A stretch of DNA of 64,000 nucleotides, taken from Nocardia iowensis (lineage in GTDB: Bacteria; Actinomycetota; Actinomycetes; Mycobacteriales; Mycobacteriaceae). The position numbers and the translations under genes were made by a program. Below are positions 9,122 to 17,339 of the stretch, piece by piece; position 1 is the first letter of the stretch; the number at the start of each line of letters is the position of its first letter. The notes below the pieces were generated by a model. The model made no database searches. It had not been told where the DNA came from and worked only from the letters and a program-made list of their open reading frames with translations. The stretch is from contig NZ_CP078145.1 in the NCBI RefSeq assembly GCF_019222765.1, positions 558,001-622,000 of the forward strand. Reading direction: 5' to 3'.

Positions 9122-10015
9122 ATGAGCGCAGAGAGGAGCAGCTTCGCGCGCGGCGGGCGCTCCTGTGTGGTGATGGGCGTTGTCAACGTCACCAGTGACT
9201 CCTTCTCCGACGGCGGGCGCTACCTCGACCCCGACCTCGCGGTCGCGCACGGCGTCGAGTTGTACGCGGCGGGCGCCGACATCGTCGACGTCGGCGGCGA
9301 GTCGACCAGGCCGGGAGCGGTGCGGATCGATCCCGAGACCGAGGCGGCCCGGGTGGTCCCGGTGATCCGCGGATTGGTCGCGGCGGGCGTACCGACCAGC
9401 GTCGACACCATGCGCGCCGCGGTGGCCGAGGCGGCCCTCGCAGCGGGTGTTTCGGTGGTGAACGACGTCTCCGGCGGCCGCGCCGATCCCGACATGGTGA
9501 AAGTCGTTGCCGCCGCTGATGTCCCGTGGATCCTCATGCACTGGCGCGCGGGCGCGGACTACCGGCACACCGGCCCGGCCGACCACTACGACGACGTGGT
9601 CGCCGAGGTGCTCGCCGAACTGACCGCCCAGGTGGACCTGGCCGTGGCCGCGGGTGTCGACCCGTCCCGGCTGATTCTCGATCCCGGTCTAGGCTTCGCC
9701 AAGAACGCCGAGCACAACTGGGCGTTGCTCGGCGCGCTGCCCGAACTCGTGGCCAACGGACTACCGATTCTCATCGGCGCCTCCCGCAAACGCTTCCTCG
9801 GCGCGCTGCTGGCTGACGACTCGGGCCCTCGACCGCCCGACGGTCGCGAGACCGCCACCGCGACCGTTTCGGCGCTGGCCGCTCTGCACGGTGCCTGGGG
9901 CGTGCGCGTGCACGACGTGCGCGCCTCGTTGGACGCCATCACCGTTACCGATGCCTGGCAGGCCGCTGCCCGGCCGCACACCGCCACGCCGAGCTCGCGA
10001 GGAGCACACCGATGA
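9122..10015 (+). CDS. folP: Dihydropteroate synthase
   Basis: This enzyme joins 6-hydroxymethyl-dihydropterin pyrophosphate to p-aminobenzoate and is the target of sulfonamides. The 297-residue TIM-barrel protein has [11 protein letters not shown] (22-32), the pABA/sulfonamide-loop motif GGESTRPG (58-65), DVSGG and the pterin/pyrophosphate-binding GASRKRF near residue 219. The ATG at 9122 lies just beyond folE. The stop overlaps the start of folB (ATGA at 10012), which suggests translational coupling. It is of the usual FolP1 length. Confidence 0.95.
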   Translation: MSAERSSFARGGRSCVVMGVVNVTSDSFSDGGRYLDPDLAVAHGVELYAAGADIVDVGGESTRPGAVRIDPETEAARVVPVIRGLVAAGVPTSVDTMRAAVAEAALAAGVSVVNDVSGGRADPDMVKVVAAADVPWILMHWRAGADYRHTGPADHYDDVVAEVLAELTAQVDLAVAAGVDPSRLILDPGLGFAKNAEHNWALLGALPELVANGLPILIGASRKRFLGALLADDSGPRPPDGRETATATVSALAALHGAWGVRVHDVRASLDAITVTDAWQAAARPHTATPSSRGAHR

Positions 10016-10446
10016 GTCCGACCCCGGCCGACGCTGAGCATGTTGCGTCGCAGGAGAATTCGTCGATCCGGCGCGGTGCCGACCGCATCGAGCTGCGCGG
10101 CCTGCGAGCGTTCGGCCATCACGGCGTGTTCGATCACGAACGCCGGGACGGCCAGGAGTTCGTCGTCGATCTGACCGTGTGGGTGGACTTCTCCGTCGCC
10201 GCGGCCTCCGACGATCTGGTCGCCACCGTCGACTACGGCCAACTCGCCGAGAACGCCGTGCGAATCATCCAAGGCCCGCCGCGCAACCTCATCGAGACCG
10301 TCGTCTCCGAGATCGCCGACGACGTAATGACCGACCCGCGCATCAGCTCGGTCGAGGTGGTCGTGCACAAGCCCGCCGCCCCGATTCCGCACACCTTCGC
10401 CGACGTCCGAGTCGTCACCTCGCGCCATCGCGGGGAGCCGCTGTGA
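10012..10446 (+). CDS. folB: Dihydroneopterin aldolase
   Basis: This enzyme cleaves dihydroneopterin to 6-hydroxymethyl-dihydropterin and glycolaldehyde. The 144-residue protein contains the family core [20 protein letters not shown], the TVDYGQLAE segment and the C-terminal [17 protein letters not shown]. It is ~20 residues longer at the N-terminus than the usual ~120-residue enzyme. It overlaps folP by four bases and is followed directly by a small intercistronic element rather than by folK. Confidence 0.93.
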   Translation: MSPTPADAEHVASQENSSIRRGADRIELRGLRAFGHHGVFDHERRDGQEFVVDLTVWVDFSVAAASDDLVATVDYGQLAENAVRIIQGPPRNLIETVVSEIADDVMTDPRISSVEVVVHKPAAPIPHTFADVRVVTSRHRGEPL

Positions 10447-10523
10447 GCCCGATCAGCGAGCGGACCATCGGCACCGCTCCCCGAGGCACGATGGAGCCGA
10501 GCGTCAGCGAGGTGGCGTCGTGA
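10443..10523 (+). repeat. MIRU-like intercistronic element with in-frame mini-ORF, copy 1
   Basis: This 81-bp element fills the gap between folB and folK exactly. It begins with GTGAGC, whose GTGA overlaps the folB stop, and ends with GTGA, whose GTG starts folK. It reads as 26 codons plus TGA, with the encoded end EPSVSEVAS. Its last 31 bases (10493-10523) match the reverse complement of 26391-26421 at 29 positions. It resembles the mycobacterial interspersed repetitive units in placement and coupling, but I know no family name for it. Confidence 0.7.
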
Positions 10524-11071
10524 CTCGTGCCGTGCTGTCCATCGGTTCGAATCTGGGTGACCGGCTGGCGCATCTGCGCAGTGTGGTCGACGGCTTCGGT
10601 ACTCGGGTCATCGCGGTGTCGCCGGTGTATTCGACCGCGCCGTGGGGCGGGGTCGAACAGGACGACTACCTCAATGCCATTGTCGTGGTGGAAGAGCCGG
10701 CGTTCGACTGCGCCGATTGGCTGCGCGAGGGCCAGCGGCTCGAGCAAGCCGCGGATCGGGTCCGCGAGGTGCGCTGGGGCGCCAGGACCCTCGATGTCGA
10801 CGTGATCTGGTGCGCGGAGCGCGCGGACGGCGAGCTGGTGGCCTGCCGCAGCGAGGACCCGGAGCTGACCCTGCCGCACCCGCAGGCGCATCGGCGCGCG
10901 TTCGTCCTGATCCCGTGGCTGGACCTGGAACCGGACGCGGTGCTCGAGGTCGACGGCCGCGCGCAGGCGATCACGGACCTGCTCGATGAACTCCCGGTCG
11001 CCGAACGCACCGGCGTGCAACGGACCGAGCTGTCCCTGCCATCCGCCGAAGGATCGGCCCCGTGCAGCTGA
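10520..11071 (+). CDS. folK: 2-amino-4-hydroxy-6-hydroxymethyldihydropteridine pyrophosphokinase
   Basis: This enzyme transfers pyrophosphate from ATP to 6-hydroxymethyl-dihydropterin to make the FolP substrate. The 183-residue protein begins LSIGSNLGDR and contains SPVYSTAPWGG, the catalytic WGARTLDVDVIW (R..LD-DI-type) metal-binding motif and the PHPQAHRRAFVL substrate motif. The GTG start at 10520 overlaps the TGA of the upstream mini-ORF. Its end overlaps the next gene by ten bases, so the fol operon continues. Confidence 0.95.
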   Translation: MTRAVLSIGSNLGDRLAHLRSVVDGFGTRVIAVSPVYSTAPWGGVEQDDYLNAIVVVEEPAFDCADWLREGQRLEQAADRVREVRWGARTLDVDVIWCAERADGELVACRSEDPELTLPHPQAHRRAFVLIPWLDLEPDAVLEVDGRAQAITDLLDELPVAERTGVQRTELSLPSAEGSAPCS

Positions 11072-11538
11072 AACCCACTCGAATCCTGGACCTGGTGGCG
11101 AATGTGGTGATCGCCGCGGTCGTCGCGTGGGTCGCAACCCGGATGGCCTACAACAGCTTTCCGCCGATCTCCACCTACGCGGGTGCCTCGCTGTATCCGG
11201 TCGCGGCCATCGAGGCGGTGCTGGCGTTCGTGATCCGGGCGAAGGTCAACGACAACCAGCTCGGCGATGGCAGGCATCAACTGCATCCGATCACTGCGGC
11301 CCGCGCGGTCGCGTTGGCCAAGGCGTCGCTGCAAGTCGGTTCGATCGCGGCGGGTGTGTGGCTGGGTTTCCTGTTTTGGGTCTTCCCGCAGCGGGGCACG
11401 CTCGGTGCGGCCGCCGCCGACAGTCCGGGTGCCATTGTCGGGATGCTGGCGGGGGTGGCTTTGGTTGCTGCGGCCCTATGGCTCGAGTATTGCTGCCGGG
11501 CTCCCGACGACCCCACCGACGATCCGGCAACCACATAG
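11062..11538 (+). CDS. DUF3180 membrane protein
   Basis: This is a 158-residue integral membrane protein with four predicted hydrophobic segments (about residues 10-30, 45-60, 85-105 and 125-145). It belongs to DUF3180, a family found beside folK in mycolata (Rv3605c position). The sequence GGRHQLHPITAARAVALAKA-like linker between TM2 and TM3 is typical, here as DGRHQLHPITAARAVALAKA. It starts with GTG inside the end of folK and is probably co-translated with it. Its role is unknown. Confidence 0.85.
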   Translation: MQLKPTRILDLVANVVIAAVVAWVATRMAYNSFPPISTYAGASLYPVAAIEAVLAFVIRAKVNDNQLGDGRHQLHPITAARAVALAKASLQVGSIAAGVWLGFLFWVFPQRGTLGAAAADSPGAIVGMLAGVALVAAALWLEYCCRAPDDPTDDPATT

Positions 11539-11608
11539 CAAATAAGCCGTCCGGAATTGTCGCACCGAGTTGTGGGCGTGGCGAGTCGATCAAGCTACCC
11601 TGGCTTGC

Positions 11609-12616
11609 ATGGTTTCACCCTCCCGTACCAGCACTTCCCGTCGACGGCGGGACGACGCGGGAAAATTGTTCATCGGCGTATTGATTCTGCTCGGGCTGGT
11701 TGCCAGCGTTTTCCTGGTATTCAGCAACAGCTTGCAGTTCGTACGGATCGGTCTGGTCGCTGCCCTGTGGGCGGCGGTCATCGGCGCGTTAGCTGCGACG
11801 AGATATCGCAAGGAAGCGACGATCGACAAGGCCAAGGTTCGCGATCTGCAGACGGTCTACGAGTTGCAGCTGGAGCGCGAGGTCACCGCCCGGCGCGAAT
11901 TCGAGCTCGGGATCGAGGCCCGGGTGCGCGAGGAAGTGGGCGCCGATGCCACCGAGCTGGCCGCGTTGCGCGCCGAACTCACCGTGCTCCGGCAGAGTCT
12001 GCAGCGGCTCTTCGACGGCGATCTGCCGATGGATCGGCCCGCGTTGCGCGCCGACGCGACCCGGATTCAAGAGCTGACCAGCGCGGTAGCCGACCCGGCG
12101 AATAATAGCTCCGCGAATGCCGGACCCTGGGCCGTCCCGCCGAACCAGCAACCGCGCAGCAGCGTGACCCCGGTGTTCGTCCCCGATCATCCCGAGCCGC
12201 CCGCCTTCGCCAGCCCCTTCGACGACCCGGTCACCGCCGAGACCTCAGCGGTTCCCGTCGAACACGACGAAGACGAATTCGAAGTCACCGATGTCGACCT
12301 CAGCGACCGCGACGATCGAACGCAGTCCTCGTCGGGTTGGTCCGACGCGTTCACCGAGGGGCCGGTCATTCAACCCGCGCCCGAGCCGACGCCGGCTCCC
12401 GCACCGAAGCCCAAGCCCAAGCCCGCCTCGTCCTACCCGTCGACCCGCCCCTCGGCCTGGCCGACGACGGAGTCGCCGACGATCGGTACCGCGAGCTCGC
12501 GCAGGCGACGCCGCGCCGAAGCCGATGCCGACTCCGAGGTGCCCGAGCGCAGGCTGTCGGTCGCCGAGATCATGGCCAACCTGCAGTCCGAGGAGAAGAG
12601 CCGCGACCGGCGGTGA
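11609..12616 (+). CDS. Membrane protein with Pro-rich cytoplasmic tail (Rv3604c-position protein)
   Basis: This is a 335-residue protein. After a basic N-terminus (SRRRRDD) there are two transmembrane helices (about residues 22-42 and 47-63). A coiled-coil-like Glu/Arg-rich segment (LQLEREVTARREFELGIEAR) follows, and then a long acidic and Pro-rich disordered region. It ends with a conserved-looking SVAEIMANLQSEE. It occupies the place of Rv3604c in the mycobacterial order. The ATG at 11609 lies 7 bases after a candidate -10 TACCCT (11596-11601), so the message may be leaderless. Function unknown. Confidence 0.8.
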   Translation: MVSPSRTSTSRRRRDDAGKLFIGVLILLGLVASVFLVFSNSLQFVRIGLVAALWAAVIGALAATRYRKEATIDKAKVRDLQTVYELQLEREVTARREFELGIEARVREEVGADATELAALRAELTVLRQSLQRLFDGDLPMDRPALRADATRIQELTSAVADPANNSSANAGPWAVPPNQQPRSSVTPVFVPDHPEPPAFASPFDDPVTAETSAVPVEHDEDEFEVTDVDLSDRDDRTQSSSGWSDAFTEGPVIQPAPEPTPAPAPKPKPKPASSYPSTRPSAWPTTESPTIGTASSRRRRRAEADADSEVPERRLSVAEIMANLQSEEKSRDRR

Positions 12617-12767
12617 TCGCTATCGGGCCTGGTAAACGGCAAATCGGGCATTGCGGTGTAAATCACTGCCCGGGTCCGTGGCACTGGCAAACATCGGGCC
12701 GATATCCTCGATGACGAAACGTCCGGTACCCGCAAGGCGGGACTGGAACGACATCGAGAGGACACTG

Positions 12768-13739
12768 TTGACCTCGAGAAGCGTGAATCCTGACGACGCG
12801 ACTTCGGGCTACCCCATATCGAGCGACCAGCACAGCGGTGACCCCGCACCCGCACGCCTGACGGTGGGCATCGTCTCGGCGGGACGTGTCGGCTCGGCAC
12901 TTGGCGCGGCACTGGAGCGTGCCGGACACGTGGTGTTCGGCGTCGCCGCTATTTCCGATGCCTCGGTGCGGCGCGCGCGCACCCGGTTGCCCGACTCCGA
13001 GATCCTGCCGGTCGAGGAGGTAGCGGCCCGCAGTGAGCTGCTGCTGCTCGCCGTGCCCGATACCGAGCTGGCCGGTTTGGCGCGCGGCCTGGCGAGCGCG
13101 AAGGTGGTCCGGCCGGGCACCATCGTGGCGCACACCTCCGGAGCCAACGGGGTCGGCGTGCTCGCCCCGCTCGCCGAAAGCGGCGTCCTGCCATTGGCCA
13201 TTCATCCCGCGATGACCTTCACCGGCCACGACGAGGACATCACCCGACTGAGCAACGCGTGCTTCGGCATCACCGCCGCCGACGAGATCGGCTACGCCAT
13301 CGGGCAGGCGCTGGTGATCGAGATGGGCGGTGAGCCGGTCCGCGTGCAGGAGCACAATCGCGCGCTCTACCACGCCGCTCTCGCGCACGGCAGCAATCAC
13401 CTGGTCACGGTGATCGTGGATGCCCTTGCCGCACTACGCGTCGCGCTCGACGGCCCAGGCCTGCTCGGGCAGCAGATCGTCGACGATCAGCCGAACGGGC
13501 TGGCCGAGCGGCTGCTCGCCCCGCTCGCGTCGGCCGCGCTGGACAACGCGTTGCGGCGCGGGCAGTCCGCGCTGACCGGTCCGGTGGCGCGCGGCGACGC
13601 GGATGCGGTGGCCGCGCACCTGGCCGCACTGGAATCCGTCGACACCCGCTTGGCCGAGGGCTATCGCGCGCTGTCGCTGCGGACCGCCGAACGAGCGGGT
13701 ACCAATCCCGCTGTCATCGAGCTGCTGAAGGGGCGCTGA
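12768..13739 (+). CDS. Rossmann-like/DUF2520 oxidoreductase-like protein
   Basis: This 323-residue protein has an N-terminal NAD(P)-type Rossmann fold beginning [20 protein letters not shown], then a DUF2520 C-terminal helical domain with [17 protein letters not shown] and the [17 protein letters not shown] helix, as in ketopantoate reductase relatives. It sits directly before panC, as Rv3603c does, and overlaps it by one base. A role in pantoate supply (ketopantoate reduction) is plausible but unproven. The TTG at 12768 is preferred because GAGAGGA lies 5 bases upstream; the open frame reaches 12651, but a -10-like TATCCT at 12703-12708 places transcription start after the earlier ATG at 12711. 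Confidence 0.85.
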   Translation: MTSRSVNPDDATSGYPISSDQHSGDPAPARLTVGIVSAGRVGSALGAALERAGHVVFGVAAISDASVRRARTRLPDSEILPVEEVAARSELLLLAVPDTELAGLARGLASAKVVRPGTIVAHTSGANGVGVLAPLAESGVLPLAIHPAMTFTGHDEDITRLSNACFGITAADEIGYAIGQALVIEMGGEPVRVQEHNRALYHAALAHGSNHLVTVIVDALAALRVALDGPGLLGQQIVDDQPNGLAERLLAPLASAALDNALRRGQSALTGPVARGDADAVAAHLAALESVDTRLAEGYRALSLRTAERAGTNPAVIELLKGR

Positions 13740-14668
13740 TGTTCGATCCGAAATTGCGTGGCGCCTATTCACCCGGTGGGTTGACCGTGCATCACGACCC
13801 GGCGGTGGTCACCCAGGTGTGCAACGCGCTGCGTAGCGTCGGTCGCACCGTCGCGTTGGTGCCGACCATGGGCGCGCTGCACGAAGGCCACCTGGAAATC
13901 GTGCGCCTGGCCAAACGGAACAACCAGGTCGTGGTCGTCTCGATCTTCGTGAATCCGTTGCAGTTCGGTGCCAACGAGGACCTCGACAAATACCCGCGCA
14001 CCTTGGACGCCGATGTCGCCCTGTTGCGCGAGGAGGGCGTCGGTCTGGTGTTCGCGCCGAGCGTGTCCGACATGTACCCGGACGGCCCGCGCACCACCGT
14101 GCACCCGGGCCCGATCGGTGCCGAGCTCGAAGGCGCCAGCCGGCCAACGCATTTCGCGGGCATGCTGACCGTGGTCGCCAAGCTGCTGCAGATCGTGCGG
14201 CCGACCGAGGCGTACTTCGGCGAGAAGGACTACCAGCAGCTCACGTTGATCCGGCAAATGGTTCGAGACCTCAACTTCGACGTCAAGATCAAGCCGGTCG
14301 CCACCGTGCGGGAACACGACGGGCTCGCCATGTCCTCGCGGAACCGGTTTCTCGATGCGGCACAACGGGAATCGGCGCTCGGCCTGTCCGCAGCGCTGGC
14401 CGCGGGCAAGCATGCGGGCGGCCTCGGTCCGGACGCGGTACTCGCCGCCGCCCGGCAGGTGCTCGACGCGGTGCCCGGCATCGACGTCGACTACCTCGAA
14501 CTGCGCTCCGCCAATCTCGACCCCGCCCCGGCCACCGGCAATGCCCGGCTGCTCGTGGCCGCCAGGGTCGGCCCGACCCGGCTGATCGACAATGTCGCCG
14601 TCACCCTCGGCGCACCGATCGACGGCCACCCCAACGTCTCCGCCGCGCGGACCTCCCAGCCTGCCTAG
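13739..14668 (+). CDS. panC: Pantothenate synthetase
   Basis: This enzyme condenses pantoate with beta-alanine using ATP. The 309-residue protein has the nucleotide-binding [19 protein letters not shown] (HIGH-like), [18 protein letters not shown], the pantoate-binding [19 protein letters not shown] and the KMSKS-like AMSSRNRFL. Its ATG overlaps the stop of the preceding gene (TGATG). It precedes panD, which makes the beta-alanine it uses. Confidence 0.96.
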   Translation: MFDPKLRGAYSPGGLTVHHDPAVVTQVCNALRSVGRTVALVPTMGALHEGHLEIVRLAKRNNQVVVVSIFVNPLQFGANEDLDKYPRTLDADVALLREEGVGLVFAPSVSDMYPDGPRTTVHPGPIGAELEGASRPTHFAGMLTVVAKLLQIVRPTEAYFGEKDYQQLTLIRQMVRDLNFDVKIKPVATVREHDGLAMSSRNRFLDAAQRESALGLSAALAAGKHAGGLGPDAVLAAARQVLDAVPGIDVDYLELRSANLDPAPATGNARLLVAARVGPTRLIDNVAVTLGAPIDGHPNVSAARTSQPA

Positions 14669-14695
14669 GCCACGAACCAACGAAAGGGCGACGCA

Positions 14696-15115
14696 ATGTT
14701 GCGCACCATGATGAAGTCGAAGATCCACCGCGCCACGGTGACCCACGCCGACCTGCACTACGTCGGCTCGGTGACGGTCGACCAGGATCTGCTCGATGCC
14801 GCCGATCTGCTGGAAGGCGAGCAGGTCTGCATCGTCGACATCGACAACGGCGCCCGCCTGGAGACCTATGTCATCGCGGGTGAACGCGGGTCCGGCGTGA
14901 TCGGCATCAACGGTGCCGCCGCCCACCTGGTGCACCCCGGCGATCTGGTCATCCTGATCGCCTATGGCCAGCTGAACGAGCAGGAAATCGCGGAATACGA
15001 CCCGAAGGTCGTTTTCGTGGACGAGCGCAATCGCCCGGTGGAACTCGGCTCCGATCCCGCGCACGCGCCGGAAGGCTCCGGCCTCACCTCACCGCGCTCG
15101 CTGTCGTTCGCCTGA
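14696..15115 (+). CDS. panD: Aspartate 1-decarboxylase
   Basis: This enzyme makes beta-alanine from aspartate with a pyruvoyl cofactor. The 139-residue proenzyme has the self-cleavage site Gly24-Ser25 in YVGSVTVD, where Ser25 would become the pyruvoyl group, and the active-site region [19 protein letters not shown]. An AAAGGG ribosome site precedes the ATG. The C-terminal ~25 residues beyond the core are a Pro/Ser-rich tail as in the mycobacterial enzyme. It is 27 bases after panC and 14 bases before coaX. Confidence 0.96.
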   Translation: MLRTMMKSKIHRATVTHADLHYVGSVTVDQDLLDAADLLEGEQVCIVDIDNGARLETYVIAGERGSGVIGINGAAAHLVHPGDLVILIAYGQLNEQEIAEYDPKVVFVDERNRPVELGSDPAHAPEGSGLTSPRSLSFA

Positions 15116-15129
15116 GCACCGAGCCGGAC

Positions 15130-15930
15130 ATGCTGCTGACAATCGACGTCCGCAATACCAATATCGTGATCGGTCTTTTCTCGGGCAGCGGCGCGCATTC
15201 GAAACTGGTGCGGCACTGGCGGATACACACCAATCCGCTGCTCACCGCCGACGAATTCGCCAGCCAGGTGCGCGGCCTGGTCGGCACGCAGCTCGACCAA
15301 GTGATCGGAGTTTCCGCACTGTCCACGGTGCCGCCGGTGCTGCGTGAACTGCGGACGATGTTGAACCAGTATTGGGGTCACGTGCCGCATGTACTGGTGG
15401 AGCCCGGGGTCCGCACCGGCATTCCGCTGCTGGTGGATAACCCGAAAGAGGTGGGCGCCGACCGGATCGTGAACTGCCTGGCCGCCTATCAGCATTATTC
15501 GTCCGCGGCGATCGTTGTCGATTTCGCCACCGCGATCTGCGTCGACCTGGTCTCGGCGAAAGGTGAGTTCCTCGGCGGAGTCATCGCGCCCGGCGTGGAA
15601 ATTTCGATGGAAGCCCTGGTGGAGCGCAGTGCGCTGCGCCGAGCCGAACTGACCAGGCCACGCTCGGTGCTCGGGAAGAACAGCATGGAATGCATGCAGT
15701 CCGGCGCGGTTTTCGGTTTCGCCGGGATGGTGGACGGGCTGATCGACCGGATTCGCGACGAGTTCGAGGCGTTTGCCGGCGACGATGTCGCGGTGGTCGC
15801 CACCGGACCGAGCGCGGCGCTGATCGTCCCGGAATCGGAGACCATCGACGACCACGACCCGTACCTCACCTTGACCGGTTTGCGCCTCGTATACGAGCGA
15901 AACCAACGCCGCAAGGGAGTGGGCGCGTGA
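15130..15930 (+). CDS. coaX: Type III pantothenate kinase family protein (atypical motifs)
   Basis: This 266-residue ASKHA-fold protein corresponds to CoaX, which phosphorylates pantothenate. The substrate motif GADRIVN (109-115) is kept. Three nucleotide/phosphate motifs depart from the canonical forms: DVRNTN instead of DVGNTN (6-11), DFATAI instead of DFGTAT/S (131-136), and ATGPSA instead of a TGG-containing motif near residue 226. These changes resemble the mycobacterial CoaX lineage, whose catalytic activity has been questioned, so the product may not be an active kinase. It is the last gene of the pan cluster. Confidence 0.88.
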   Translation: MLLTIDVRNTNIVIGLFSGSGAHSKLVRHWRIHTNPLLTADEFASQVRGLVGTQLDQVIGVSALSTVPPVLRELRTMLNQYWGHVPHVLVEPGVRTGIPLLVDNPKEVGADRIVNCLAAYQHYSSAAIVVDFATAICVDLVSAKGEFLGGVIAPGVEISMEALVERSALRRAELTRPRSVLGKNSMECMQSGAVFGFAGMVDGLIDRIRDEFEAFAGDDVAVVATGPSAALIVPESETIDDHDPYLTLTGLRLVYERNQRRKGVGA

Positions 15931-15940
15931 GGTATGCCAT

Positions 15941-15968
15941 TTGCACTGTGCGTCGGCGCTGATACACT
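15941..15968 (+). promoter_or_regulatory. Promoter of the cysteine leader ORF and cysteine dioxygenase-like gene
   Basis: A -35 TTGCAC (15941-15946) and a -10 TACACT (15963-15968) are separated by 16 bases. The expected transcription start, about 7 bases after the -10, falls on the GTG at 15976, so the first ORF would be leaderless. Confidence 0.65.
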
Positions 15969-15975
15969 CACCGCT

Positions 15976-16017
15976 GTGAATTCTCGCGTGCGCACCCAGG
16001 AGTGTTGTCGAGGCTGA
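15976..16017 (+). CDS. Leaderless cysteine-rich leader peptide (13 residues)
   Basis: This short ORF encodes MNSRVRTQECCRG, with two consecutive Cys codons (16003-16008) just before the end. It starts with GTG at the predicted transcription start. Leaderless ORFs with tandem Cys codons upstream of sulfur genes act as cysteine-responsive attenuators in mycobacteria and are common in actinobacteria. Here CCAGGAGT (15996-16003), just before the Cys codons, is perfectly complementary to ACTCCTGG (16066-16073), which overlaps the GGAG ribosome site of the next gene. A ribosome waiting at the Cys codons would block that pairing. Two tandem hairpins (16009-16027, 16033-16055) lie in between. Confidence 0.75.
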   Translation: MNSRVRTQECCRG

Positions 16018-16083
16018 CCTGGCCTCGACCGATCGAGGCTGACCACCGCCCTCGACCGTTCACATACTCCTGGAGATTCGCTC

Positions 16084-16701
16084 ATGCGTTCTTCCGTTCT
16101 TTCCCTCTCTTCCGCACGTGACGCTTTTTCGGCAACCCCGCCGCTGGAACGCGCCGTGGCTTCCGCATTGCCGACCCGCCTGCGTCCCGCCGATTTACTG
16201 CGATTGACCGACGAGGGCGCCGAAGACGTACTGGCCGGGCGGTATGACCACCTCCTTCCCTCGAATGGCGTCTGGCCCGCCGACGAACGCTGGGCGGCGC
16301 GGCTGCTCACCGATGACGAAGTCGATGTCTGGCTGATCAGTTGGACACCGGGGAAATCCACCGAACTGCACGACCACGCCGGCTCGCTCGGCGCATTGAC
16401 CGTGCTCAGCGGCGCCCTCTCGGAATTCCGTTGGAACGGAAGCGAACTGCGCCGCCGCACGCTCGCCGCGGGTGATCAGGCGTCGTTCCCGATCGGCTGG
16501 GTGCACGACGTGATGCGGGCCCCGGCCCAGTCCGTGGCGAGTACCGAACCGGCCTTCGATCCCGCACTGCTCGAACCCACGCTCAGCGTGCATGCCTATT
16601 CCCCGCCGCTCACCGCCATGTCCTATTACGAGGTCACCGGCCACGGCACCCTGCGGCGCACCCGAACCGTTCTCACCGACCAGCCCGAAGGTGATATGTA
16701 A
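16084..16701 (+). CDS. Cysteine dioxygenase type I-like cupin protein
   Basis: This is a 205-residue cupin of the cysteine dioxygenase family, which oxidises cysteine to cysteine sulfinate with a mononuclear iron. The 3-His iron site is visible: His96 and His98 in ELHDHAGS and His141 in GWVHDV. The N-terminal 30 residues are Ser/Ala-rich. A GGAG ribosome site lies 8 bases upstream of the ATG and can be masked by pairing with the leader ORF. It overlaps the rhodanese gene by one base (TAATG). The pair lies between coaX and lysS, where the mycobacterial order has no such genes. Other thiol substrates (for example mercaptopropionate) are possible. Confidence 0.85.
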   Translation: MRSSVLSLSSARDAFSATPPLERAVASALPTRLRPADLLRLTDEGAEDVLAGRYDHLLPSNGVWPADERWAARLLTDDEVDVWLISWTPGKSTELHDHAGSLGALTVLSGALSEFRWNGSELRRRTLAAGDQASFPIGWVHDVMRAPAQSVASTEPAFDPALLEPTLSVHAYSPPLTAMSYYEVTGHGTLRRTRTVLTDQPEGDM

Positions 16702-17135
16702 TGAGCGAACGTTTGACCATCGATCAGATGCTCGAGAACGCGCGCGCCCAGCTGAAGCGGATCTATGCCTTCGAATTGCCGGAGGCGCTCGCCAGGGGCG
16801 CGATTCTGGTGGACATTCGGCCGCAGGCGCAGCGCGTGCGGGAAGGCGCGTTGCCGGGTGCCCTGGTGATCGAGCGGAATGTGCTGGAATGGCGGCTCGA
16901 CCCGACCAGTTCCGCGCGCTTGGCACTGGCCACCGATCACGACGTGGAATGGATCGTCGCCTGCTCCGAGGGCTATACCTCCAGCCTGGCGGCAGCCGCG
17001 TTGCAGCAACTCGGGCTGCACCGGGCGACCGATCTCGTCGGGGGCTTCCACGCATTGAAGGCGGCGGGTCTACTGCACATCGGAATCCGGGCGCCGCACT
17101 TCGCCCGCGAGGTCGACGCGCTCGCCTCGCTGTAA
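16701..17135 (+). CDS. Rhodanese-like sulfurtransferase
   Basis: This is a 144-residue single-domain rhodanese. It has the GAILVDIRP strand, the GALPGALVIERNVLEW region and the active-site loop with Cys88 in ACSEGYTSS, followed by LVGGFHALKAAG. Such proteins move sulfane sulfur to cyanide or other acceptors. The ATG overlaps the stop of the cysteine dioxygenase-like gene, so both are translated together, consistent with a joint role in cysteine or persulfide handling. Confidence 0.88.
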   Translation: MSERLTIDQMLENARAQLKRIYAFELPEALARGAILVDIRPQAQRVREGALPGALVIERNVLEWRLDPTSSARLALATDHDVEWIVACSEGYTSSLAAAALQQLGLHRATDLVGGFHALKAAGLLHIGIRAPHFAREVDALASL

Positions 17136-17325
17136 TTTCCGGTATCGCTTCCATCTCGAAACATAAGGTCGCACAAGCGGTTTCGTGTGCGGGTCGGCCG
17201 GTGCCCGCTATTTCCGGGGATACCGCACCGCGCAAATCCGGCACCTGGCAGCGCCGGGAACCGAGACCGATTCGTTACTCCGTGAACTAGCCCGGGCGGC
17301 CCGCAAAACGATTTCCGGTGCACGC

Positions 17326-17331
17326 TAGGGT
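17326..17331 (+). promoter_or_regulatory. Candidate -10 element of lysS
   Basis: TAGGGT ends 8 bases before the GTG at 17340, which suggests a leaderless lysS mRNA. No strong -35 is visible. Confidence 0.4.
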
Positions 17332-17339
17332 TGTTGGAT

